From Tragulus kanchil (taxonomy: Eukaryota; Chordata; Mammalia; Artiodactyla; Tragulidae), in NCBI GenBank assembly GCA_022376925.1, contig JAIOJX010000004.1, positions 172,947,501-173,011,500 on the forward strand: a DNA stretch of 64,000 nt. Direction: 5' to 3'. The translations under genes were made by a program, and so were the position numbers. Below the pieces are notes generated by a model, which worked only from the letters and a program-made list of their open reading frames with translations, did not search any database and was not told the origin of the DNA. Numbering within the stretch: the stretch's first letter is position 1; each line of letters opens with the position of its first letter. Of this stretch, positions 1-11,091 are shown one piece after another.

Positions 1-1008
1 TTCCTTTATTTGTGCCTGACGTCCTGGGGTCCCCGAGAAAGGTGAAAAAGGCTTCATTGTCACTGCCATTTGGGGTGAGGACTGGAAGCTGAGCACACAT
101 CTCAGCGTGGCATTGGGGGTGGGGAGGCAAATCAGGAGTGAGGCCCACCCCCTCGGCGCCCCAGGTCAAGGCCCTTCCGGGGAGCGCGCTTCCAGGGCCA
201 GATGCAGGCTTGTGGAATTCCACACTAAATTAGAACCCACGGATCCTCGGGAGTGAGGGTCTCCAAGCATCTCCAGCCCCAGCCTAAGCGTCATGTTCAG
301 CACAGAACTTGGATTCAGATCTCAGGGTCCCCAAGCCGCTGGGGCTGGGGCCTGACCCGCGAGGACTCGGCTTTCTCATCGAGAACACTGTGTGACGGCG
401 ACGGCTCCCCCACCCCCGCTCACAAGAGCCCGCCGTGAACGAAAGTACAGACGGCAGCCAGGACGGTGACTGGCACAGAGCGGACGCCCCAGAAACGCCA
501 GCTGCTCGCTGTCCACCCAAGGCGGGAAACGTGCACGAATACTTTCCACCGTCCCTAAAATCCAGGAGACGCTCGTCACTTGGCCAGAGGTTTATTTTAA
601 CTAGCTAGCAGCAGGAAGGATGGATTCAGGAATGTGAGTGCCTGATGGCTTCCCCAGGTGGTAGGGGAAAGCATGAAATGACAAAAACAAACCAAGAAAC
701 ATTCCTGAGGGAAAAAGAGAGAGAGAGGGCCCTGTTAACAGCGCTGCCTAAATATAGCACAGGGTATTTCTGTAGATGCAAAAATGGTGCCCAAGCTGGG
801 GAAGAAAATACTGCTTCTTCCCAAGTCTTCCAACTCGCTCTTTCCTGAACCAAGGTGGACAGGCATGGCTGGAAACTTCCAGTTCAGGGAGTGTCAGTCT
901 GTCAGCCTGACCGCGGGGCTCCTCCGATGCCGAGGGACAAAGCTTCACAAATTTCCAGCCCTTCTCATAAAACCCAATACAGTGGTCAGACAGGGAGAGC
1001 TTGTTCTT
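1..1008. other. Intergenic, nothing recognised
   Basis: No exon-like reading frame with splice context and no repeat family that I can name. Confidence 0.5.
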
Positions 1009-1276
1009 TTTTTATTAGTTTTTATTGGAGTGTGGTTGCTCTACAGTGCTGTGTTAGCTTCTGCCGTACAGCAAAGTGGACTGGCCATACATGTCCAGGG
1101 AGCCCTTCCTTCTTGGATTTCTTTCCTGCTAGGTCACCACAGAGCACGGAGGAGAGGTCTCTGAGCTCTATGGTGGGTTCTCCAGAGTGAGCTGTTTTAT
1201 CGTAGTGCTGGAAGACCTTGTTCTTTCTCACCTCCATGGGGCTTTGTTTCAGTCTGCATCTTAAAAAGGAAAAGAT

Positions 1277-1612
1277 GGGACTTCCCGGGTAGCTCAGTGG
1301 TGAAGAGTTCATCTGCCAATGCAGGAGACACAGGTTCAGTCCCTGATCCGGGAAGATCCCATATGCCGTGGAGCAACTAAGCCCGTGAGTCACAACTACG
1401 GAGCCCATGTGCCGCAACTACTGAAGCCCGTGTGCCCTAGAGCCCAGTTCTACAACAAGTCACCACCACAAGAAGCCTGCTCACCTCCACGAGAGAGTAG
1501 CCCCCACTCCCTGCAACTAGAGAAGAGCCTGCAGCAGCGGTGAAAACCCAGACTAGCCAACAATAAATGCATAAATAAAATTAAAAAGCAAAGTTTTAAA
1601 AAAAGGAAAAGA
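1277..1612 (+). mobile_element. CHR-2-type SINE
   Basis: GACTTCCCGGGTAGCTCAGT head, repeated CACAACTAC-GAGCCC units and an A-rich tail with AATAAA: the classic long CHR-2 layout of artiodactyls. Confidence 0.8.
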
Positions 1613-2239
1613 CGCACAGGGTTCCACAAAGGGGCTTCAGAGGCCGACTTTGGTCATAGAGCTTCACAGACAAACAGGAGGCCTGGAGCCTTTCAAGCCC
1701 CTAATTGGGAACAGGTTAGCGGAGGCGTCCGCTGGGAGCTGCCATGTGGTCCTCGACAGCGGTCTTCTCCTCCGAATTCTTTTGCTCAGATGTTGACATT
1801 AGCCAGAACAATGCCATGCAAAACCAATTACAGAGACTCCTCGGGGGAGGCTGGAGGGGCCGGCCGCCCTGGGACAGCCTCCTCTGCAGGGGGGCCGCCC
1901 CTTGTTGTTCCTGTGCCCTCCCAGGGCGAAGCCACAGGACGTTCATCACTAGCTCGCTGACAGGCTGGAGCGGTTTGTGGGTGGCCGAGAAGGCGATGAC
2001 CTAGGAACTGACCGCTGGTTGGGAGTCACTGGGGCATCCGTCCTTTGGAAAGGGTGGAGGGGGGTGCATTTACATAGAATGCGTGGATAATGGGGACTCC
2101 TCTTCAAGACATCAACCTACAGCTGCAAAAAGGACCTTTAGAACTGAGTTTACAAAGTGCTGCGTGGGCGGGGGCGGGGTTTGGGTGGGTGGAGCTGCTG
2201 AGGGGTGGAGGCTGTGAGGCATCTAAGTAACATCCAGGC

Positions 2240-2480
2240 ACTCTTTCAGCAAGCATCAGCTGGTGGCATCGTTGGGTTCAAACCCTGACTCCACCGTTGA
2301 CCGGCTGTGTGACCTTGGACCAGTGATTTAGCGGACTGGAGCCTCAGTTTCTCACCTGCAAATGGGCGTGATCCTTGTGTGTAGCCCACAGGCTGTACTC
2401 AGGATTACATGAAACAAGCAAAATGCATAGGACAGAGCACAGGGGCAGTGGCATTAGCCACTCTTACAGTTCCACCAGAG
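2240..2480 (+). repeat. MIR SINE
   Basis: GGGTTCAAACCCTGACTCCA, GTGTGACCTTGGACCAGTGA and CCTCAGTTTCTCACCTGCAA follow the MIR consensus. Confidence 0.75.
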
Positions 2481-2627
2481 CGGGAACCACGTTGACAAAG
2501 CTATTCTGAGCTCACTAGCTTTGCCCACTGGGGGTCGTGGGCAGACTAGCAGGGGAGCTGGCTTAGGGAAATGCACACAACAGATATTTAGTTCCTAGCT
2601 GCCATCTCAGGCAAAGGTCCATACAGT

Positions 2628-3071
2628 CAAAGCCATGGTTTTCCTGGGAGTCAGGTATGGATGTGAGAGCTGGACCATAAAGAAGGCTGAGCACTGAAGG
2701 CGTAATGCTTTCAAAATGCAGTGCTGGCGAAGGCTCCTGAGAGTCCCTTAGACTGCAAGGAGATCACACCAGTCCATCCTAAAGGAAATCAACTCTGAAT
2801 ATTCGTGGAAAGGACTGATGCTGAAACTGAAGCTTCAATCCTTTGGTCATCTGATGCAAAGAGCCAGCTCACTGGAAAAGATCCCGAGGCTGGAAAAGAT
2901 TGAGGGTCAAAGAAGAAGGGGACGGCAGAAGATGAGATGGCTGGATGGCATCACCGACTCAATGGACGTGAGTTTGAGCAAACGTTGGGAGATAGTGAGG
3001 GACTGGGGAGCCTGGCGTGCTGCCGTCCGTGGGCTCACGAAAAGTCGGACATGACTTAGCGACTGAGCACC
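2628..3071 (+). mobile_element. BovB (RTE) LINE, 3' part
   Basis: It encodes the end of the BovB ORF2 protein ([20 protein letters not shown]) followed by the BovB 3' end AGTCGGACATGACTTAGCGA. 5'-truncated, and stops break the upstream frame. Confidence 0.88.
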
Positions 3072-5506
3072 AGCAAGCTGCCCTCTAAGAACAAAGCAAA
3101 GAAGCAAATGCAGGCAAGTCTGCATCCATCAGAGCCCCAGAGGTGCAAGAGAAGGCTGGTGCCATGGTCCAGGCTCTGGAGGAGGGCGAGGGCCCAGGGG
3201 ACGAGGGGACTCAGAGAGACAAGGGCCAGCACGTGACTGGTGCGCGAGCAGCCCGGCCGGGAGGGGGTCAGGACGGTTCCCGGATGTCCTGCCCGGGACG
3301 AGGTGCTGCCTTCCAGCCACGAGCCATTTGCAGACAGCAGAGCAGGGTCGGGGAAAGGGATGACTTCAGTTTGGACGTGTCGAGTCGGAGGCGCTTGTGG
3401 ACAGCCAAGTAGAGAGCTCTCGTGGCTGGCGGGACACGCCGGAGGAGGGGGGCTGGGGGTGTCCTTTGAGCTGCAGGGTATTTACTCCCCACTGGTGACT
3501 CCTTCCCCCAGTACGCTTCACCCCAGCTCTCCTGATGCCGGGGGCGGGGAGGTCTGTCGCAACTTCCCGAGGTGATTTATAGGGAAATGTCCTGTGTGTT
3601 TGTTTCTCGGCACTGCCTTCCAAGTGGGAATCTAAAACCCCACATTCTGATCCTCAGCGTAATTTCCAGTCATTTCCACTGACAACATTTGGTTCTTATT
3701 ATCAAAAGATACTCACACAGATGTAGCATTAAAATCTTGGCTTCGGGGGATAAAGAAAACAAGATAATCTAAAGTATTGCAGCAACTCTCAGACAGTTAC
3801 GATTCCAAGAAACGGTTGTTGGAAAACGGCTCTAGAATATCCATTTCCCAGCGTGTTTCTGGGTGGAAGGAAGCCAGCCAGTTGGTTCCTTTCGGGCTGT
3901 TGCGCTGAGCTTTCAACCCGGCAGGTCCTAGGGCCTTAGATGGTGAACTGAATTCCTCAGGGCAAAGGCCTCGGCGTTTCCCCGTGGCATCCCCAGACCC
4001 GACACCCGGGCGGTCCCACGCGCAGAGCTCACTAGGGCTCGCTGACCGAGAGAAGAAACAGCTGAATGCCCTCAGTCAAGCCGCGCTAGGTTTTCTTATC
4101 GGACATTCCCTTTCAATGGTTCAATGGTTCTGAGGGCTGACCTCACAGGGAAAGGTGGCGTCCGTCAGTCAGAAACGGAAGACTATCTGTATGGAAAGGA
4201 CGTTTTGAACTTGAATGGAGAACTTTATCTTTCCTGGGTCAAATTCTGTTTCAGTGATTGGGGGGGTCCCTTTAAGTCCCGATAGCTGCTGTGCATTCCC
4301 CCATTCTTGAGTCCTGGAGATCCTGAAGGCACTTTTTTTTTTTTTTAAATAGTAATAGCTAACGTTTGTGAAGTACATCTTATGTGCCAAGCACTTAAAT
4401 GAATTATTTCATTCTCACAACAGCTCTGGGACAATGACATGTTTATTATCCAGACGCGGTGACTCAGCCTTGGGAAACGTAGGCAGTTTTCCCAAGGGCC
4501 CCCTCTCGTGAGAGGCAGCGCTGGTGTTTGAGCCTGAGGGAGGCGACCCCACGGCCCCGTCACCCACTGTTCCTGCTGCTTCTGAGCCCACGGGGAGCTG
4601 GGGGTGGGGGGAGGAACGGGCCTTCCGGAACCTTCATCTGCTGACTCCTCTCCCCTCTCAGTAGCCTGAGCCATGCTCCCATCTTGCAAGTCGGAAAACT
4701 GAGCCTCGCAGAGGTTAAGCTGCACAGCACGACAGGGACTGAGCCTGGGTCCGAGAATACCAACGCGCTGCTTTGCTTTCCCCTCGGCCCCAGCGCTCTG
4801 CTCCTCCCTCTGCGGCCCCCAGCCCCCCTCCTTGCCCGGACCGACACCAGCGCCGTCAAACAGCAGGTCTCCGTCGGGCTCAGCCTCAGGCCGGGGACCT
4901 CCGGGCCACTCTGGAGTCTCAGGACAAGGCGCCCAGGCCACGCGTGGCTCCGGAGGCAGAAGGGACCCGCAGGCAATTCCTGGTGCAGGAAGCCTGATCC
5001 CAGCACACACCCTTCCTTCCTGCGTCTCCTGCGCCGATCATCCTGTGCTCGGCCACAGGGACAGAATCGAGACCGATCCAGTCCTGTCCCTCCTAGGAGC
5101 CTCGCCCGCTTAGGTGGCCTGAGTCAAGGTCAGGAGAGCCTCTCTTCCTCCCTTGTGGTGCCTCCGTGACCCGCCAGCCCTGCCCGCCCGCCTACCCCAC
5201 AGCAGCTGGCCTCTGGCAGCCCAGGAGACAGGACCGGGCTCCCGTAAACGCCTCGGATGATGCCGGAAGCCGCTGCTGCAGCGTGAGCTCCCGGAGCCCA
5301 TCCTCGCCGTCTGCCCTCCGCCTCATCCTGGTGTCAGGAGGCCCAGGAGCGGCAGTTAACAGAGGCCTCTAGGTACACAGCACGGAGTCCTGCCATCGGC
5401 CCAGCCAGGAGAGCAGGTTTATCTGCAATTCACAGATGGACGGCGAAGGCCAAAGTGGGCTTCAGGACCACGCAGCCCAGATGCCCGTCCCAGCTCAGCT
5501 GTGGCT
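3072..5506. other. Intergenic, mostly unclassified
   Basis: No gene seen. 4350-4760 has phrases of an old MIR-class repeat (TGTGCCAAGCACTTAAATGA; AAAACTGAGCCTCGCAGAGG). Open frames at 4345-5170 are GC-driven and lack homology or splice logic. Confidence 0.5.
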
Positions 5507-5765
5507 GGTGTCCAGTCACTCGGTCGTGTCCGACGCTTTGCAGCCCACAGACCGCAGCACGCCAGGCTTCCCTGTCTGTCACTGTCTCCCGGAGTTTGCT
5601 CAGCCGCATGTCCATCGAGTTCATGACACCATCCAATCATCTCTCCTTCTCCTCCTGTCCTCGGTCTTCGTCAGCACCTGGGGCTTTTCCAATGAGGTCG
5701 CTCTTCGCATCAGGCAGCCAAAGTACTGACTGGAGCTTCCGCATCAGTCCTTCCAGTGAATATTC
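5507..5765 (-). mobile_element. BovB/ART2-type fragment, reverse
   Basis: GTCCAGTCACTCGGTCGTGT, TCGAGTTCATGACACCATCC and CAGTCCTTCCAGTGAATATT are the reverse of BovB 3' sequence. It abuts a forward BovB piece at 5766. Confidence 0.8.
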
Positions 5766-6060
5766 AGAGGATGAGATGGTTAGACAGCATCACTGACTCA
5801 ATGGACATGATTTTTTTTTTAATTTTTATTTTACTTTTTACTTTTACAGAGTTTTGTGGTTTACAGATATGTACGATCCCAGATTCGTCATATGTATCCC
5901 CCCATCCGACCCCTCCAGGCCGTCACACAGCACCCCTGCAGGATCCCCTTGAATGGGCATGAGCTTGAGCAGACTCTGGGAGATAGCAAAGCACAGGGGA
6001 GCCTGGTGGACTTCAGTCCCTGGGGTGGCAAGGAGTCAGACACAGCTTAGCAACTGAACA
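5766..6060 (+). mobile_element. BovB 3' fragment split by a LINE insertion
   Basis: AGGATGAGATGGTTAGACAG to CAATGGACATGA, then an insertion (5812-5950), then AATGGGCATGAGCTTGAGCA through the BovB end AGTCAGACACAGCTTAGCAA. Confidence 0.85.
5812..5950 (-). mobile_element. LINE (L1-like) 3' fragment nested in BovB, with TSD
   Basis: It starts with a T run (reverse poly(A)) and shares its next ~135 bp with the element at 38257. Flanked by AATGGACATGA and AATGGGCATGA, copies of the target site. Confidence 0.75.
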
Positions 6061-6154
6061 ACGACCTGTACTCTATGGTATGCTAAGAAGCATTTATTTT
6101 AGAAATTCATCCAAGTCACCATGAAAAATGCCGCATAAAAAAAGAAAATCAGGA

Positions 6155-6427
6155 CGCTTCCCTGGTGGTCCAGTGGGTAAGGACACCGCCTTGCAGTGCA
6201 AGGGACGCCGGTTCGATCCCTGGCCTGGGAAGATCCCACGTGCCGCGGAGCGGCTGGACCCATGTGTCCAACTACTGAGCCGGAGCTCTGGAGCGCATGC
6301 GCCCAGAGTTGGTGCTCTGCAACGGGAGAGGCCACTGTGATGGGAGGTCCACACAGGCCAAAGAACAAAGATAAATAAATGAAAGATCAATAGAGGTGGC
6401 CAAAAAATAAAATAAAATAAAATAAAA
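6155..6427 (+). mobile_element. CHR-like tRNA-Glu SINE, short-tail form (insertion S1)
   Basis: tRNA-like head with A-box (GTGGTCCAGTGGGTAAGG) and B-box (GGTTCGATCCCTGGC), a body with GAGCGCATGCGCCCAGAG, a 3' end in CCAATAGAGGTGGCC and an (AAAAT)n tail. Confidence 0.85.
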
Positions 6428-6656
6428 TGTTGCATAGAACAAAAGAGCTCTCCTCGTCATTTTCTTGGAAGCATTTATGTTTGCTTGCTTCCATTCATGT
6501 ATTCTTTGCTGGTCTATTTCTGTCCCCCAGCGAGCCTAAATGTCTTGTTAACAGCTGCAGCCCAAGGCTTAGCACGGTGCCTGGCATGTTGTGGGCTCTT
6601 GATAAACACACATCACACGAATGAAGGCTCTCCTGCTTACAGGAATGCGAGCTGTC

Positions 6657-8839
6657 TGAGGGCAGAAGCCACATCCAGTCACCTGCGTCTTCCTGAATCG
6701 ACCAGGAGGAGGTCTTTCAGCATTAATACATGAGTCCCCGGGGCTGGACGGGGGACACGAGGTTGGCTGTGATTCAGGCCGTGCTGTGCTGGCCTCTTGG
6801 CCCCACAGCCCCCAGGAGACGCACGTCACGCTCGCACACACAGGCCTGGCTGGCCATGCTTTCTGACCCCGAGGGGCACCTCTCAGGCACCTCGCAGAGG
6901 CAGGTTCCCAGGGATCTGGTCCTTCGTCCCCTGGATCCCTAAGGAACCCCATGGAGCTAGTCACAGCTCTCTCCCTCATGAACCTAGTCACTGCGACCAG
7001 GAGACACGTCGTGCCTGGGGCCGTCATTTTCCCCACTCTAAGCTTCTTCCCCGGCAGCTCCTCAGTCATCACACAAACAGACCCCGTAGGTTCACCCCTT
7101 TCTCTCTCTATGTCCCCTGAGCATGTCTGGACTCTGGGTGGACCAGGTCAGCTTATGAAACTCACACCCCCTCTTTCATCGACCTCCTGCAACAAATACG
7201 TGTCACATACCGCTTCAAGGCTCCGGGAACAGAAGCTAAGAAAACCAAGTCCCTGCCCTTAAGGAACATACATTCTAGTGGCAGGGGCGATGTGCGCTGT
7301 GGGAAAAAATAAAGCAGGAAGAGAGAGAGGAGCAGGAGTCATGGAGGAGGAGTGCTGCCATTTCATTTATGGGCAGGAAAGGGCCTTGCTGAGAAGGTAA
7401 CTTGTGAGACGAGTCCCTAAGGAATGGGCAGAGTTGGCCACAGAGATATGCAGAGAAGGAACATGTCAAGTTGAGGAAATAACTGGTACAAAGGCCCTGA
7501 GGCAGGAGTGCATTTCGCATGCTCAATGAATAGCCAAGAAGTGAGTAGGGTTGGAGCAGAGTGGGTGGGGTGGTCAGGAGAGGAGGTCAGAGAGACAGAA
7601 AGCAGGCCACGAGGTCAGACAGGCCTCGAAGACATCTGGGTTCACTCTGAGTTGGAAGTCATTGGAAGGTTTGAGCAAAAGACAGACAGTTTGACTTGCA
7701 CTCGAACTTGGTTTCTGGGGCTGCTGTGTGGAGAACGAGCGGCATGGATGAGGGCAGAAGCCACATCCAGTCACCTCGTCTTCCTGAATCGACCAGGAGG
7801 AGGTCTTTCAGCATTAATACATGAGTCCCGGGCTGGACGGGGACACGAGGTTGGCTGTGATTCAGGCCGTGCTGTGCTGGCCTCTTGGCCCCACAGCCCC
7901 CAGGAGACGACGTCACGCTCGCACACACAGGCCTGGCTGGCCATGCTTTCTGACCCCGAGGGGCACCTCTCAGGCACCTCGCAGAGGCAGGTTCCCAGGG
8001 ATCTGGTCCTTCGTCCCCTGGATCCCTAAGGAACCCCATGGAGCTAGTCACAGCTCTCTCCCTCATGAACCTAGTCACTGCGACCAGGAGACACGTCGTG
8101 CCTGGGGCCGTCATTTTCCCCACTCTAAGCTTCTTCCCCGGCAGCTCCTCAGTCATCACACAAACAGACCCCGTAGGTTCACCCCTTTCTCTCTCTATGT
8201 CCCCTGAGCATGTCTGGACTCTGGGTGGACCAGGTCAGCTTATGAAACTCACACCCCCTCTTTCATCGACCTCCTGCAACAAATACGTGTCACATACCGT
8301 TCAAGGCTCCGGGAACAGAAGCTAAGAAAACCAAGTCCCTGCCCTTAAGGAACATACATTCTAGTGGCAGGGGCGATGTGCGCTGTGGGAAAAAATAAAG
8401 CAGGAAGAGAGAGAGGAGCAGGAGTCATGGAGGAGGAGTGCTGCCATTTCATTTATGGGCAGGAAAGGGCCTTGCTGAGAAGGTAACTTGTGAGACGAGT
8501 CCCTAAGGAATGGGCAGAGTTGGCCACAGAGATATGCAGAGAAGGAACATGTCAAGTTGAGGAAATAACTGGTACAAAGGCCCTGAGGCAGGAGTGCATT
8601 TCGCATGCTCAATGAATAGCCAAGAAGTGAGTAGGGTTGGAGCAGAGTGGGTGGGGTGGTCAGGAGAGGAGGTCAGAGAGACAGAAAGCAGGCCACGAGG
8701 TCAGACAGGCCTCGAAGACATCTGGGTTCACTCTGAGTTGGAAGTCATTGGAAGGTTTGAGCAAAAAGACAGACAGTTTGACTTGCACTCGAACTTGGTT
8801 TCTGGGGCTGCTGTGTGGAGAACGAGCGGCATGGATGAG
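6657..8839. repeat. Direct tandem duplication 1 (unit ~1092 bp)
   Basis: 6657-7748 is repeated at 7749-8839 with scattered 1-bp indels, such as CACCTGCGTC versus CACCTCGTC and CCCGGGG versus CCCGGG. Indels of this kind are sequencing noise, not base-substitution divergence. Confidence 0.95.
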
Positions 8840-9330
8840 CGGAGAGGCAGGGGTGCCAGCGAGGAGGCGAAGGCGACCATCTAGGCTGGAGATAAGAGCT
8901 TGGGCAGGGGCTTAACCACAAAGACGGTATGCAGCGGTCAGATTTTTAAATGTATTTTGAAGTCCAGCCAACAGAATTTGCTGACGGAACTGGACGTGGG
9001 ACGTGAGAGAGGATCCAGGGATGGAGACAGACGATCCGGCCCGAGCGGCTGGAAGAGCCAGCTGGAGAGGAGCTCAGAGGACCGCGCTGGGGGTGGAGCT
9101 GTCTGGACACGGCGCCCTGGCCACCGGCTAGCATCCAGGCGGAGCTGTCGAGGTGGCGTTTGATGTCAAGCCTGGGGTTGAGGGCAAAGGTTGGGCTGGA
9201 GCGATACATTGGAGAGCTGTTGTTGGAGCTGAAAATCTGCAAAGAGCAGAGCCCTCCAGCCCCGCCCTCCCCACAGCCTCTTCCCGCCACGACCTCTGCG
9301 GACACAAAGCTTTCCTACCTGTGGACTCAC
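7060..9330 (+). repeat. Ancient interspersed repeat, family uncertain
   Basis: ACATACATTCTAGTGGCAGG, AAAGGCCCTGAGGCAGGAGT and TTGGAAGTCATTGGAAGGTT are phrases of a widespread old mammalian repeat. Apparent length is inflated by duplications 1 and 2. Confidence 0.5.
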
Positions 9331-10768
9331 GTCAGCACCAGCCACTCCTCTGGGCACCCCCAGATACTTAAGGTCCATCCCCTCGCGCCATCATGCTCTT
9401 GCCCCGGCTCTTCTCTTGGTGCTCACTCTTGGCCCTCCTTCTTGGACCCCCCTCGCCCTCCCTCTGCTCGCCTCTCTTTCCCAGTCACGTCTGTGTAGCC
9501 AGGTCCCTCGTGGTGGCTCCCACCCAAGCCCAGTGTGAATAAACCTGATCCTCCCCGGCATTCCCCGCCGTCTCTGTCTTTCTTTTACACTTTTTTTACG
9601 GCTGTCCTCCGTGCCCACCATCTGGGGTCCTGCTGACCAGACTTCTGGGCACTCTGTCGGGGTCCAACATGCAAGGCCCTGAGGCAGGAGTGCATTTCGC
9701 ATGCTCAATGAATAGCCAAGAAGTGAGTAGGGTTGGAGCAGAGTGGGTGGGGTGGTCAGGAGAGGAGGTCAGAGAGACAGAAAGCAGGCCACGAGGTCAG
9801 ACAGGCCTCGAAGACATCTGGGTTCACTCTGAGTTGGAAGTCATTGGAAGGTTTGAGCAAAAAGACAGACAGTTTGACTTGCACTCGAACTTGGTTTCTG
9901 GGGCTGCTGTGTGGAGAACGAGCGGCATGGATGAGCGGAGAGGCAGGGGTGCCAGCGAGGAGGCGAAGGCGACCATCTAGGCTGGAGATAAGAGCTTGGG
10001 CAGGGGCTTAACCACAAAGACGGTATGCAGCGGTCAGATTTTTAAATGTATTTTGAAGTCCAGCCAACAGAATTTGCTGACGGAACTGGACGTGGGACGT
10101 GAGAGAGGATCCAGGGATGGAGACAGACGATCCGGCCCGAGCGGCTGGAAGAGCCAGCTGGAGAGGAGCTCAGAGGACCGCGCTGGGGGTGGAGCTGTCT
10201 GGACACGGCGCCCTGGCCACCGGCTAGCATCCAGGCGGAGCTGTCGAGGTGGCGTTTGATGTCAAGCCTGGGGTTGAGGGCAAAGGTTGGGCTGGAGCGA
10301 TACATTGGAGAGCTGTTGTTGGAGCTGAAAATCTGCAAAGAGCAGAGCCCTCCAGCCCCGCCCTCCCCACAGCCTCTTCCCGCCACGACCTCTGCGGACA
10401 CAAAGCTTTCCTACCTGTGGACTCACGTCAGCACCAGCCACTCCTCTGGGCACCCCCAGATACTTAAGGTCCATCCCCTCGCGCCATCATGCTCTTGCCC
10501 CGGCTCTTCTCTTGGTGCTCACTCTTGGCCCTCCTTCTTGGACCCCCCTCGCCCTCCCTCTGCTCGCCTCTCTTTCCCAGTCACGTCTGTGTAGCCAGGT
10601 CCCTCGTGGTGGCTCCCACCCAAGCCCAGTGTGAATAAACCTGATCCTCCCCGGCATTCCCCGCCGTCTCTGTCTTTCTTTTACACTTTTTTTACGGCTG
10701 TCCTCCGTGCCCACCATCTGGGGTCCTGCTGACCAGACTTCTGGGCACTCTGTCGGGGTCCAACATGC
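8577..10768. repeat. Direct tandem duplication 2 (unit ~1096 bp)
   Basis: 8577-9672 is repeated at 9673-10768. The left ~260 bp also occur a third time inside the preceding duplication (from ~7491), so this stretch is present three times. Confidence 0.95.
9330..9671 (+). repeat. LTR-like 3' segment
   Basis: GTGAATAAACCTGATCCTCC acts like an LTR poly(A) region, and the end GGGGTCCAACA is LTR-like. Repeated at 10426-10767. No internal retroviral sequence is seen. Tentative. Confidence 0.35.
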
Positions 10769-10769
10769 A

Positions 10770-10860
10770 GGACTTGGGGGTCAACGCCTGGCTCCGGGAC
10801 CTCGGGAAAGTCCGTGCTATTCCCTAAGTCTCAGTTCCTTCACTGAGAAATACAACTAGC
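10770..10860 (+). repeat. MIR SINE fragment
   Basis: GACCTCGGGAAAGTCC and TCTCAGTTCCTTCACTGAGA resemble the MIR core and 3' part. Confidence 0.55.
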
Positions 10861-10868
10861 AATGCTGT

Positions 10869-11091
10869 TTGTGTTGTTTGGTCACTTAGTCACGTCTGAC
10901 TCTTTTGTGACCCCCTGGACTGTGGCCCACCAGATTCCTCTGTCCATGGGATTTCCCAGGCAAAGACGTTGGGGCGAGTTGCCATTTCCTTCTCCTGGGG
11001 ATCTGCCCAACCCAGGGGTTGAATCCACGTCTCCTGCGTCTTCTGCGTTGGCAGGTGGATTCTTTACCACTGAGCCACCAAGGAAGCCCCA
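10869..11091 (-). mobile_element. Bov-tA SINE
   Basis: Reverse orientation: CACGTCTGACTCTTTTGTGA at the 3' side and TTTACCACTGAGCCACCA (tRNA head) at the right. Confidence 0.88.

Noticed and set aside
784..1190. Open reading frames of 111-126 codons over 784-1190
   Set aside because: The right part is a reverse L1 3' end fragment and there is no conserved motif; chance frame.
6180..6240. A functional tRNA gene at the SINE heads (A and B boxes present)
   Set aside because: The boxes belong to tRNA-derived SINEs; no complete cloverleaf and the same head recurs at each SINE.
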